Source: Strongylocentrotus purpuratus (lineage: Eukaryota; Echinodermata; Echinoidea; Camarodonta; Strongylocentrotidae). From it: DNA of 64,000 nucleotides. A program made the translations under genes and the position numbers. The notes under the pieces are model-generated. The model searched no databases, was not told where the DNA came from, and saw only the letters and a list, made by a program, of their open reading frames with translations. Shown one piece after another: positions 45,068-55,310 of the stretch (the stretch's first letter is position 1; the number at the start of each line of letters is the position of its first letter). The stretch spans positions 1,507,230 to 1,571,229 of the forward strand of contig NW_022145599.1 of the NCBI RefSeq assembly GCF_000002235.5, read 5' to 3'.

Positions 45068-45773
45068 GTCAAAGTCTGGTACAGCCATCGTTCTTGCAGC
45101 GATCTGGATTGTATGCCTTGGATCTCAGAGCCCTCCAGCAATCTATGCGACACTGTATCAAGACAGGCTCTGTGTAGAGCAATGGCCCAACCTATTATCC
45201 CAACGAGCCTTCAAAACAAGCCTCTTTGTGTTCTTCTACGTCATTCCTCTGGGTGTGATCTGCCTCTGCTATGCCCGCATGGCTGCCGTGTTGTGGAACG
45301 CCGGGGCAGAGTTCGTCAGTCCGTACATGGCTGGAGCTCCACGCAGACGACACACCAGACGTAAGGTGGCGCGGATGGTGATGATCCTGGTGTCTTGTTT
45401 CTCCATCTGTTGGCTCCCCTACCACATCCGTAGCATCATGGAATGCTGGCAACTTATCACAATGTCGCCCTTTAGCTACTACTTCGGCATCATCTGTAGG
45501 CTGATGGGCTACGCCAACAGCTGCCTCAATCCCCTCCTCTACTCGTGTCTCTGCGAGAATTTCCGCAAGAATTACTACCAGGCTTGCTCCTGCTGCTGTG
45601 TGGGGAAGAAGGAAAGAAACTGCAAGGCTCAACTCATCTGCTGTCACGAGCTCTACCCAAACGGAACAGCGGCCCTAGAGTGTGAGCAGACACGAAACAC
45701 CACCAACTCTACTCGCATGTCAGCAGTGGGAAGTAGGAAATCTTTCACGAGTTCAGGAGGACGGATATCCTAG
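45068..45773 (+). CDS. Class A peptide GPCR, terminal exon (TM4 to C-terminus), orexin/allatotropin-receptor-like
   Basis: The exon starts after the acceptor AG at 45066-45067 with one base completing a codon, then runs 234 codons to TAG. TM4: TAIVLAAIWIVCLG with its conserved Trp. ECL2: CVEQW, with the Cys that pairs with TM3. TM5: FVFFYVIPLGVICLCYARM with its Pro. A short basic ICL3 with RRRHTRRKVARM follows. TM6: CFSICWLPYH (CWLP motif). TM7: GYANSCLNPLLYS (the NPxxY motif as NPLLY). Helix 8 FRKNYYQACSCCC offers likely palmitoylation cysteines, and a Ser/Thr-rich tail ends GGRIS. These are hallmarks of rhodopsin-family receptors at the plasma membrane coupling to G proteins. The CxExW pattern, ALW-like TM5 end, RRKxAxM start of TM6 and YANSxxNPxxY in TM7 resemble orexin/allatotropin-type receptors most; QRFP- or TRH-type receptors remain alternatives. 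TM1-TM3 and the start codon lie on upstream exon(s) not found. The sequence is intact, without frameshift. GPCR assignment is near certain; subfamily is about even. Confidence 0.93.
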
Positions 45774-48700
45774 TCTTTGACGAAGTCTCAAGGTCTCAAG
45801 AACTGACCAGATAATTATGAGCCCAATCTACGTTGATAATGATGAAGGATATTGAACTCTCTTGACGCAACTCTCACCTGATCAAGCATGTTAAACCAGT
45901 CAGGGAGTCAGTCGTTCTGGGAGGACAATCCTAGCATACACCCAACGGTCTCAAGACGTTCACAAAATGTCCTGAGGCCGTTATAGAACGTCCATTCACG
46001 TAAAAAGTTTCGTGTTTCGTCGGATGGGCGTTTTCAATTATTCGCATCGGTAGATCTTTTGGCTGTGACTTGTCACATTATCTTTTCCAATCGGATATAA
46101 ATTGCCAAAGGCAAATACGTTCAATTTTCATTAGTAGTTATCCGAGATTAAGGTTCCGGATTTTAGGGTTAACATAGCGTGGGCATAATGTCATGGTTAA
46201 ATAATAAGTCATATCTGCCAAGTCTCTGCCTAGGGTTCGTTAGCATTCATAATGCATTAAAGAATGACGTACTTTGCTTCTGAAGATTTCTGTCTCTCCA
46301 CTCTACTGTTCAGCGCCATCGATTTGGGAACCGCTTCTTAAATTTAATGAATGTACCAAGCGAATTGCATACTTATCTTAGAATTGCTCATAAAATCATA
46401 AATGTTCCATTTTAAAAAGTTTGTTCACCCTAACTCCGTGAATACTCGCAGAGTTTTAACAGCTTTCTTGTGTTTTCCCTAATTTAAGTAGCCTAGATTT
46501 CTAATTAAATAGACTTTAATGGCCTGCGATTCGTTGATATGGGTCTAAAGTTACATCTTTAGACTGGCAAAACAATATTTCACTCCTAGTCAGATTCAGA
46601 ACTCTGATATACAATTGGTCTACAATATTATTATACCTCGGCGGAGATAGATAAATATATTGCGTCGAAACTAGTTCCCAGAGTCTGGAGTTACACAGAT
46701 TATTTCAGCGACGGTATAAAAAAACAACAACACGTAAAACAGTGGGCGGGGGGGGGGGGATGTCGCAATTCAGAAATTTTCAATTCCAGACTTCTGCGTT
46801 GTGTATGGCGCATGATGGTTCATCTTCTTCGTAATTACGTCGTATACTAATGACATTTCATGAAGATATTTTTGAACGTGCAAAATGAGATCTACAGTGT
46901 AAATGTAAGTAAATCCATTCTTTTTCAAACAAAAACTATTTTTCGTCGTTTCGTGTAATTGCATGTTATACCTATAGGACAATTTTGTAAAAAATTTGAA
47001 TATGAGAAAACAAAAGTGAAAAAAGCCCGAAATTTCTTTTGATCATCCGGGTATATTAATTGCACTACATAACAAGTTGTGCGTGTTGCTTATATAAACG
47101 TAGACATTTTTAAATCAAACGTCTGGACTTTCATGTAGCTTCGAATGTGCTGGAATGAATTCTATTTGAAATTCTATTTGAGATTCTAAGATTTGAGTAT
47201 ATACATGTAATTAATGGACGATATGAAGAACGTCATATAATGTCGATGTCGATATTGTTGTACTTGCACTTTACGAGTAACTAATCCAGATACCACAAGA
47301 TTTCAAACTTGTTTGTCATGTATATGTTTTAATGCTCGTTAATGTAAAATTGTAAGATATATAGAGGATCATTTAACAGATATATTGCATTGTTATAATC
47401 TGTAAATATATTTTTTATTCACACAATTATATCAAATTATTCGCATGTATAAAATATTATATACGCCACCAAATTCGTTACTGCTCTTAGATGAGATACT
47501 GTAGTTGTAATAGAATTGTACATGGAAAGTATTTTTTGACTACTGCTTGATTTGAGAGCAGGTGAATCTATTAGGTAAAGTTTGTAATTAAATGAAATCA
47601 CGGTTAGAGTATTTGAGAATATTAAGCTACAATATAGCTGCCTAAAGTTAGGCTATAGTCTACTTTGCTGGGGATGAAACAAAGCATCAGTAAATCTATT
47701 ATGGTTTCGTAAATCATAGTCATTATGGTAACATTTCGAATTGAATTGAAGAACATTACACGTCAAATGCACGAAAACGAAATATCGACGGACAGAAAGC
47801 AACCGGCAGAAAGTGCACCTTTGATGTTCAAGGTTTTTCTTCTAAAAGACACGATCTTAATTCCCATTATAGCTAGTTTGTGTAGGTCACGTCGTGTTTG
47901 ATGGTGCCATTGTTGTATTGCACTAAAAGCACTTAAGAGTTCGGAGATATGAAAATGGTATATTAATAATGTGACAAAACACTTTAACAAGCAAGAAAGG
48001 GAAACATCACGTCTGGGTACATCATAAAAACGAAACATAATATCAACCCTGTACTCTCTTTGTATGTGTATTTTGTCCTTCTGTAACTGGGTGTCCTGAC
48101 TTTTTGGCGGCGATCTTATAAGATTGCGCGTGGGATTATTGTATTTTTAATCTAATGGAATCTCAATCGCAAAGAAACATCATGTGGATTATTGTGCAGA
48201 AAGGTTATATGTTCCTGAAAACAAAACTGACGATTAACCCTACGTATAGACCCTGTTCTTATTTGTATTCATTGTTCATATATTTTTATTAGAAAGAGAG
48301 CTTTATACGATATTCTATTTTCTATCATTCTTCCATTTGTAATGATCATGATAAAGTTAAGGTTAAGAGTAGGAGTACAAAGTTAGTATAGTCGTCATGT
48401 TTGTTGTTCTTTCTTGTGTTATGTATCGGGTTTCTAGCATAGCTGAAGCACTAAATTTAAAATCAATTGTGAGTGGGTTAACATCTTCCTTTTTCATCAG
48501 AAACATTGCACCCACCCCACCCCCTCCCCAAAGGGATAAAGTACGAACGATGACGTCGGTTTTGATAAAAGTCGATTGATTGTGGGACAGACTTCAGCGC
48601 TTTTCCTATTACGATCAAACCCGATACACAGTGTGACGAACAATTATCATATCGCATTCTAATTTGTGATATGTTTATTGAATTTATTCCTGACAAGACG

Positions 48701-49655
48701 TTTCCTGTACTGTAAAAAATTATATTCTCATATTCTATGGTGTTTATCTGTTTTTGTTCCAATATAATTTGGCGTTGGTCACCACAATCGTATATATTTC
48801 ACTATTTCTTCCTCTGATTGTTATACTGTATGTTCATTGATTGATTTTCTTTTATGTTATATTGATTTTAGTCCTGCCTCCGCACATATACAAATGAAAA
48901 CACGTTAATCTTCGCTTTTATCACTATAATTTCTGTAATTCTATTAATAAAATGATTGTAGAGTATTTCACATACATACGTTCATCAAGTGTATTTTATT
49001 TGTAATGTGTACTGATGGGCAAGTGCGGTGATATGCTTGTAAGACAGTAATCCGTGTAATTTCGACATAAACTCGTTTCTAAGTCTATAATCTGCTGGGA
49101 TTAAGATGCTTTACATTACCAAAACTCTGTTTCAAAGCCTCCACTTAAATCAGTCTTAATTCTGGATAAAGAAAGCTTTAAAAAGAAAAAAAAAATCATC
49201 ACTGATAACGCGTCCACGAGCAGACGGAAATGATAAAAGAAAAAGTACTATAAAGGAACTTAAATATTGCCCGTCACTTTCCTATCTATCAAATAAAGAC
49301 GAATACATTGATAGAATTTGCTTTAAAGGTCTGATATATTGCGTTTCATAAGAACAGCTTGTGTAACCATGTTGACCTATTCAATCAGTAATTGCGAGCT
49401 CCAGTTATCAATAAATCAACGATATCACTGGGATATTAAACCCCTTTGTAGTGCAACTGAGACAACACGAATCAATATTAATTTAACCAATATGTTTTGT
49501 AACAGATTAATTTAGGAATGCATCTAAGGAATTCACTGTTTGTTCTTTATTTCTTTCTGCTTCCTTCGAAATGACTCAGCAGTTGAATTATTTTTCATAA
49601 CTATCTGAAACGTTGACTGATTGATAATTTGATTGTGTGTGCCGTGGGGTATCAA
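45774..49655 (+). other. 3' UTR of the GPCR gene and intergenic DNA
   Basis: No further coding sequence. Candidate polyadenylation signals are ATTAAA near 46256 and AATAAA at 48946-48951; which one is used cannot be decided. A G-run lies at about 46748-46759. The rest is AT-rich. Confidence 0.35.
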
Positions 49656-49659
49656 AAGT

Positions 49660-49983
49660 ACACACACACGCGCACCCACGCACACACGCGCGCACACACA
49701 CACGCGCGCGCCCACACAAACTCCAAAGAGATTAAACATGTTAGACGTCTCTTTCATCTCTTTCTCTCCACTTCCCCCTCTCTCTCTCGCTCACTCTCTC
49801 ACTCCCTCTCATTTCCCCTCTCTCACTTTTTCTATTTCTCTGTATCTATTAATCTCCCCCTCCATCTCTCTCTCTCTCTCCTTCCCTCCCCTCTCTCTAT
49901 TTTGCTCTCTCTCTTTACATATTATATTTATATGATATCCCTCTCTATCTGTCTACCTATTCTTTATATCTATATATCCCCCT

Positions 49984-50035
<52 letters not shown>

Positions 50036-50040
50036 ATAAT
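49660..50040. repeat. (CA)n with CG steps, then long CT-rich tract
   Basis: Alternating purine-pyrimidine ACAC/GCGC at 49660-49718, then about 280 bp of CT-rich sequence with TA interruptions and a clean (CT)n at about 49985-50035. The Ser/Leu- and His/Thr-rich ORFs are artefacts. Confidence 0.9.
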
Positions 50041-50223
50041 TATCATTATCTCCCCTTTTTTCTTTTTTTAAGAAGAAGAAGAAATATACATAAATATATT
50101 ATATACACACATATCATGTGTAAATTTTAATTCAAAACAAATTTGATAAATAGTATTCGGCAATAATGGTCATAAACTGACTGACTGACTTGCCTAAATT
50201 AAAAAAACAAAACAACAACAACA

Positions 50224-50377
50224 TCTCTTTCTCTCTCTCTCTATCCCTCTCTGTCCTCCACTCTCTTTATACATGTATATATACATTTTCGCAAAACACA
50301 ACTCCAAGACTTTAATCAGGTCTCTCCCCCCCTCTCTGTCTGTCTGTCTGTCTCTGTCTCTCTCTCTCTCTCTCCCC

Positions 50378-50411
<34 letters not shown>

Positions 50412-50428
50412 ATCTCTCCTTCTTCTTG
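50224..50428. repeat. (CT)n tract
   Basis: CT- and CTGT-rich simple repeat in two blocks around 50224-50267 and 50322-50420. Confidence 0.9.
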
Positions 50429-50454
50429 TCTAACTGCCCATTTGCTTCTCTTGT

Positions 50455-52000
50455 TTTGTTTGTTTGTTTTATTTATTCACCATGTAAAATAACTGTTTAC
50501 AGATAATAAAATATAGTGGGTTACATTGAGATATAATACATAGTAGGAACAATGCATAAACAAAAAATGTTTGAAGCGCAACGTCCCTAAAGGCCCGGTC
50601 ACACAGAGGGGACGCATGGGGAACGCACGGCCAGCGCATTGGAATTGTGCAATTTTGGCCAGTGCGTTGTCGTGCGCCCAACTTTTGTCGAAGCTACAGC
50701 TAACTGACACCAAATGCATAGCGTGTTGCTAGCGCGCTGGACGCATACAGGGCGCACACAGGGCGCACACAGGGCGCACACAGGGCGCACACAGGGCGCA
50801 CACAGAGCGCACATGATAACAACTTCCACGAATGCACAGCGTGTTGCTAGCGCGCTGGACGAATGGTCCACGCATGCACCGCGTTCTACGACGCACGGCC
50901 AGCGCATTGGAAATCGGAAAAGAACGTGTGCCTAACTTTTGTCATAATTTTGGAAAAGCTAGCGAGCTGACACAAAATGCACGGCGTGTAGCTAGCGCGC
51001 TGTGCGTATACAGGGCGTGTGCTCCACGCATGTCTGGCGCTGGTCTAGCGCGCTCCACGCATGTCTGGCGTGCCTTTGGCGTGTATATTCATGCGTCGAG
51101 CTCGGCGCACGTTTTTGAGCATGCTCAAAAAATCCCGACGCACACAGCGAATGACGACGCATGCATAGCGCTGGTCCAGCGTTGGTCCAGCGCGCTCGAC
51201 GAACGAGTAACGAATGATGACGCACGCCTAGCGAACGACAACGCACTGGCCCAAATTGCAAATTTCCAATGCGCTGGCCGTGCGTTCCCCATGCGTCCTC
51301 CCTGTGTGACCGGGCCTTAAGATAAAATAGTTGATACTTATCCGTTAAAGATACAACATGGCTTAAAATAAGACATCATGTCGTTACAAAATAAAACAAA
51401 ATACAAAAATCATGCCCCTTAACGTATTTGAATAACAAGTAAAAACAAGGAAATACACAATACCTCTTCTTGACATAACTAACAATATACAAAATGTACC
51501 TCAAAAGTTAACAAGCATATTTTGAGATAAATAATTTCTTCATTTTCTTTTTAAAGAACAAAAGGTTGTTACAAGCTCGTATTTCAGGTGGCAAAGCGTT
51601 CCAAATATCAGGACCTACATATCTTATTGATCTTTGGGTTAGGGCATGCCTTGGCGTAAACGAGAGGAAATCAGAAGAATGTCTGGTTGTGTAATTGTGA
51701 ATGTCTCTATTTAGAGTAAAATCGTTACAAAATGATAAAGGTAATTCTAACTTATTAAGTCGGTACATGAACACTGCATTTTGCATAAAAATGAATATCA
51801 GTAACTTTCAGAGTTCTCAATTTGAAAAATAATGGGTTAGTATGATCAAAGTACCCAGAGCCTCTCAGTGTATCCTTGTAAAGTTCTTCGAAACATTGAT
51901 GAACCCACAAGAGCTTGACATAAATCATTAAATGATGTTTAAGGATAACTATTTTGAAGACCACCTCTCAATCAATCTCTCTAATATGAGTAATGATAAT
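50455..52000 (-). mobile_element. LINE 3' fragment (CR1/jockey-like), split by a foldback element
   Basis: Read on the minus strand. A first frame near 51940-51800 has DHTNPLFFKLRTLKVTDI. After a frameshift near 51780 a second frame gives AVFMYRLNKLELPLSF, DIHNYTTRHSSDFLSF, RSIRYVGPDIWNALPPEIRA and FFKKKMKKLFI before a stop near 51508. This is the conserved C-terminal region of jockey/CR1-group LINE polymerases (HNYxTR, SIRYxGPxxWNxLP, FKKxLK). The 3' UTR continues to 51317, is interrupted by the element at 50592-51316, and resumes to a tail near 50455 (minus strand: GAATAAATAAAACAAACAAA). The copy is 5' truncated, frameshifted and dead. Confidence 0.85.
50592..51316. mobile_element. CpG-rich foldback transposon, about 725 bp, nested in LINE
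   Basis: Both ends carry a 53-bp terminal inverted repeat with about two mismatches, starting GGCCCGGTCACACAG and including CGCATGGGGAACGCACGGCC. Similarity of the arms extends with gaps to about 90 bp (GGCCAGTGCGTTGTCG on both arms). The flanks are TAAA on the left and TTAA on the right, compatible with a TTAA target as used by piggyBac- and Kolobok-type transposons. The interior is GC- and CpG-rich and contains six units of an 11-bp CAGGGCGCACA repeat at about 50748-50812 and three related GCGTG(T/-)TGCTAGCGCGCTG blocks. No transposase ORF; ORFs through it are composition artefacts. Confidence 0.9.
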
Positions 52001-52611
52001 CCCGAACGGCCCAAGAAAATAAAGCGGGATGCAGTTGTCTATGTGGTAGATTAGTACGACCTTGACCTTGAACCGAAATTAATCTTAATCCTATGGAGCT
52101 CTCAGTTGTTTCCTTTCCCATGAAACACTAATTACATCCAATGCTTGAACGTTATACAAATATGTTTTCTAACCAAATTACACAAATAGTCATTATCTTG
52201 GAGTTTTTTAATATTGAGTATTTGGAATCGGAACAAATATTGCTTTTCCAACGATAAAAACGAAGAGAAAAAAATCAACAAATTTGTTTTCCTGTTTTTA
52301 GCAGTGGTGTGGTTTAAAGAAAAATTGATCACATGACATTTGGCGATGTCTGCAGTTTCTAAAATATTGATTTTATTGTCCGATACATCTTTAAATTCAT
52401 AAATAAGATATATTCCATTATAATTACCTTCCTCGCATCAATGTTAACTCTTAGGTATGGAACTTTAAACTGTTTCCGTCTTGGCATCTTCATATAAAAG
52501 TCGTTATTTTCTGTATTTATTGCCTCTAATGTCAAAATTTAAATTTTCACTCTTACTTTATTCTTGAATATCAGTAGATTTATATGCCTCGAAAGAGACT
52601 TTATACTGAAG
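52001..52611. other. No gene seen
   Basis: AT-rich sequence between the LINE and the hAT-like element. Its upstream part may contain decayed 5' sequence of the LINE, but no motif was recognised. Confidence 0.35.
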
Positions 52612-53977
52612 CATAGGCGCCGGAAGTGGGGGGGCAGGGGGGGCAGTTGCCCCCCCCAGTCAAAAAGGTGGGGGGGCAAAACGCATTTTTGCCCCCCCAA
52701 AACGCCCCCCCCCCCTCTCCAAAAAAAAAAAAAAGCAGTAAAGGAGTAAAGATAGATTGTATTTTTAACCCCAAAGAACATAACAATAATAAAAACCTGA
52801 ATTAAATCACATATAAAATTATATTCAAAGAAAGGAAAGTACTGTTAACAGGAATTAAATTTCCTAAACATTGCGCATGCCACCTATATTTATCAAAGGA
52901 GGTTTTCATAATAGCGATACGCGCATATCGTGGACATACCGTGAGAGAATGGGTAAGCGTGTCTATTTTTGTGTTGTTATAGGGATGAGAAGACATGAGC
53001 CCCTGAACGCTTCCAAGATCGGTTGAACTTTGTAAGACCCCTCCCCAGGACGTCGATCAATTACATGTATGTGCCCCCCCCCCCAAAAAAAAAAAAAAAA
53101 AAACACCATCAAACTCTGGCTACGGCCCTGCTGATGGGGGGGGGGGGGGTCATTCCTTTTTATGCGTTTGCTGGAAAATGAGAAATTCCCAAATTTACAG
53201 TCGGGCGAAAAAATATGCTTATTTAGAAGCCTTTATGTTGTGGTCTGCAAACGGTTGGGCTCGGGGGCTCGAGCCCCCCTCTCACTTTTTGAAAAAGTAT
53301 ATTAAGAGAAAAAGAAAGAAATAGAGAGAGAAAAAATAAGTGACCTGCCAATGTCACAAATGTGGTATCAAAATATGCTCATCTGACCGGAATTAAATGC
53401 CTTAAACCCCAGAGTTTCTGAGGGCTCTGCCCCCTGGACCCCACCAAGGGCCCTAAGGCAGGCCCTGGATGCTCATCTGTTCATAGTTAAATATTAAAAC
53501 CTCTGAACTTCCGGGGGCTCTCCCTCTTAATGGCCTTAAAGAGGGCTCCTGGATGCTCATCTGACCGTAATTTAATGCCTAAACACCCTGAGCTTCCGGG
53601 GGCTTTGCTCCCTGGACTCTCCGCCAATAAGGGACCTGCCAGTGTCACAAATAAGGTATCTTAATATGCTTATCTGACCGTAACTTAATGCCTAAAAACC
53701 CTGAGCTTCCGGGGGCTCAGCCCCGTGACCCCCTTCCGAGGCTCATGCCATGGACCCAACACCAATTTACGCTCTACCTGATCGTTAATACTCCACTTTG
53801 AAAAACGTTCCACGGGGCCTGCATATAACGTGTAAGAGTGGTGGTTTATGCAGATTTTTCTTCTGCCCCCCCCCCCTTCCAAACGTTTTTGCTCATTACG
53901 TCACTGCCCCTGCATGGAAGGTGAGCCCCCTGGAATGTTTGCCCCCCCCCAATCCCAAACTGCTTCCGGCGCGCCTG
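52612..53977. mobile_element. Non-autonomous hAT-like transposon, about 1.37 kb, 8-bp target duplication
   Basis: Exactly TACTGAAG is present at 52604-52611 and again at 53978-53985, an 8-bp target-site duplication. The ends are CATAGGCGCCGGAAGT on the left and, inverted, CAGGCGCGCCGGAAGC on the right. Both are followed inward by long G/C runs reading GGGGGGGCA and TGCCCCCCCC. An 8-bp duplication with CA-starting termini fits the hAT superfamily. The interior (53380-53740) has about four degraded units with GAGCTTCCGGGGGCT and GCTCATCTGACCG(T/G)AA blocks. No transposase ORF is visible. The palindrome GGGGGCTCGAGCCCCC lies near 53260. Confidence 0.85.
53380..53740. repeat. Internal degraded tandem units of the hAT-like element
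   Basis: Units of about 85-125 bp repeat the order ATGCT(C/T)ATCTGACCG, TTAATGCCT(A)AA, CTTCCGGGGGCT and GCCCCCTGGAC. Spacing is irregular because of deletions. This is internal amplification within the element. Confidence 0.7.
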
Positions 53978-53985
53978 TACTGAAG

Positions 53986-54686
53986 GGTAAGCGATCCATG
54001 GCAATTCACGTTTAATTTTCGATGAAATCATGCCATATTTTACGTAGAATATTTTACCCTACAGTCAAAAATGTATAGCATCGCCATAATGATGCATTGC
54101 AACATTACTTATCAAAGTGGATTATGGGTGGAAATATCATGTACTTCAAAGGATGAAACATTTACTTAAAAATACACTTCATAATTTATACGTCGTTTGT
54201 TTCACGAAATGTTGTTTACCCAAACATGAAGAAAAAAAATGAAAGCAGAAAGGTCCTAAACAGCTAGTCTAATCAATAGAGGTGATTATTATCCCTTTGC
54301 CTATTTTTGTTTCCAAAGTGCGCCTTTCAGCATTTATAATACGTATATCCAACCATGAGTCATCTTCTGAGCACTCTCCGAGGCATGTTTCAGACTTATA
54401 CCTTAATTTCCAGGACAGTAGTTAAGTTAGATCTGTCGTTTGATTGTACAAATAATGTATGTAGTCATTAAAGGACGCATGGCTCTCTAGTTAAAATCTT
54501 AAAATGAAATGTATTCGTAAATGTATTTATTGTACAGTTCATTTACTCATTCTAGGCTCATCATTTCAAGGAGTTTTAGAATGTTGAGATAATAGCGCTT
54601 ACCATGTCACAGGTTCAATTGATGAATAAATTGATGTTATTTTAATGAGTTGCGTCAAAAGAATGATTTGTTGTTTTTAGTAATTC
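53986..54686. other. No gene seen
   Basis: Nothing supported. Confidence 0.4.
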
Positions 54687-54852
54687 TCAATAATTAAGTG
54701 ACGTACAGCTGAAATGGAATGGGGGCAATAAACGTATCACTTTTAAAAGGGGGAAAAGCAAGGGGAAGGGGGAAAGAGAGAGAAAAGGAGAAGAGAGAGA
54801 AAAAGAGGAGGGTGTGTGAATGGAACAGAAACAAAGGAACTTGAGAAAAAAC

Positions 54853-54905
<53 letters not shown>

Positions 54906-55310
54906 GAGAGAGGGAGAGGGAGGGGGGGTGCATCCGTAATGCTTTCCAGAGAGAGCATAATGAACCTATTGTTTATATATCCGAGGAGGACAATAGGACA
55001 TGATGTTTTCATTTGTTGTTCTGTTGTTGTCAATAATTAAGTGTGGTATAAAGGTGAGATGGAAAGAGGCGGTAAAAATATTCTTACTTTAAAACAAAAT
55101 AGAAGAAGCAGTTGGGGGGGGGGGGGAGGGAGAGAGAGGCGAGAAGAGTGAGAGAGTGAATGAAACAGATACAAAGGAAGTAGAAATAGAGAGAGAAGGG
55201 GAGAGATGCATTATTATTACATTATTACTTCCCAGAGAAAGGATAATGAACCTATTGTTAATATACCCGAGAAGGACAATGAGACGAAATAAAACAACTG
55301 TTATTGTAAT
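54687..55310. repeat. Tandem duplication, two diverged units of about 300 bp
   Basis: Unit 1 (54687-55029) and unit 2 (55030-55310) both start TCAATAATTAAGTG. They then share a GGTGAGATGG/GCTGAAATGG block, purine-rich (GA)n/G-run stretches, GAACAGAAACAAAGGAA-like sequence, CAGAGA(G/A)A(G)ATAATGAACC, TATTGTT and a CCGAG(G/A)AGGACAAT block. Unit 1 also has (TA)n-(GA)n-(G)n at 54855-54906. Both are non-coding. Confidence 0.8.

Noticed and set aside
45195-45647. 150-codon minus-strand ORF
   Set aside because: It is the antisense shadow of the GPCR exon.
50832-51320. 162-codon ORF and others at 50.6-51.3 kb
   Set aside because: They arise from the GC-rich interior of the foldback transposon and have no protein-like pattern.
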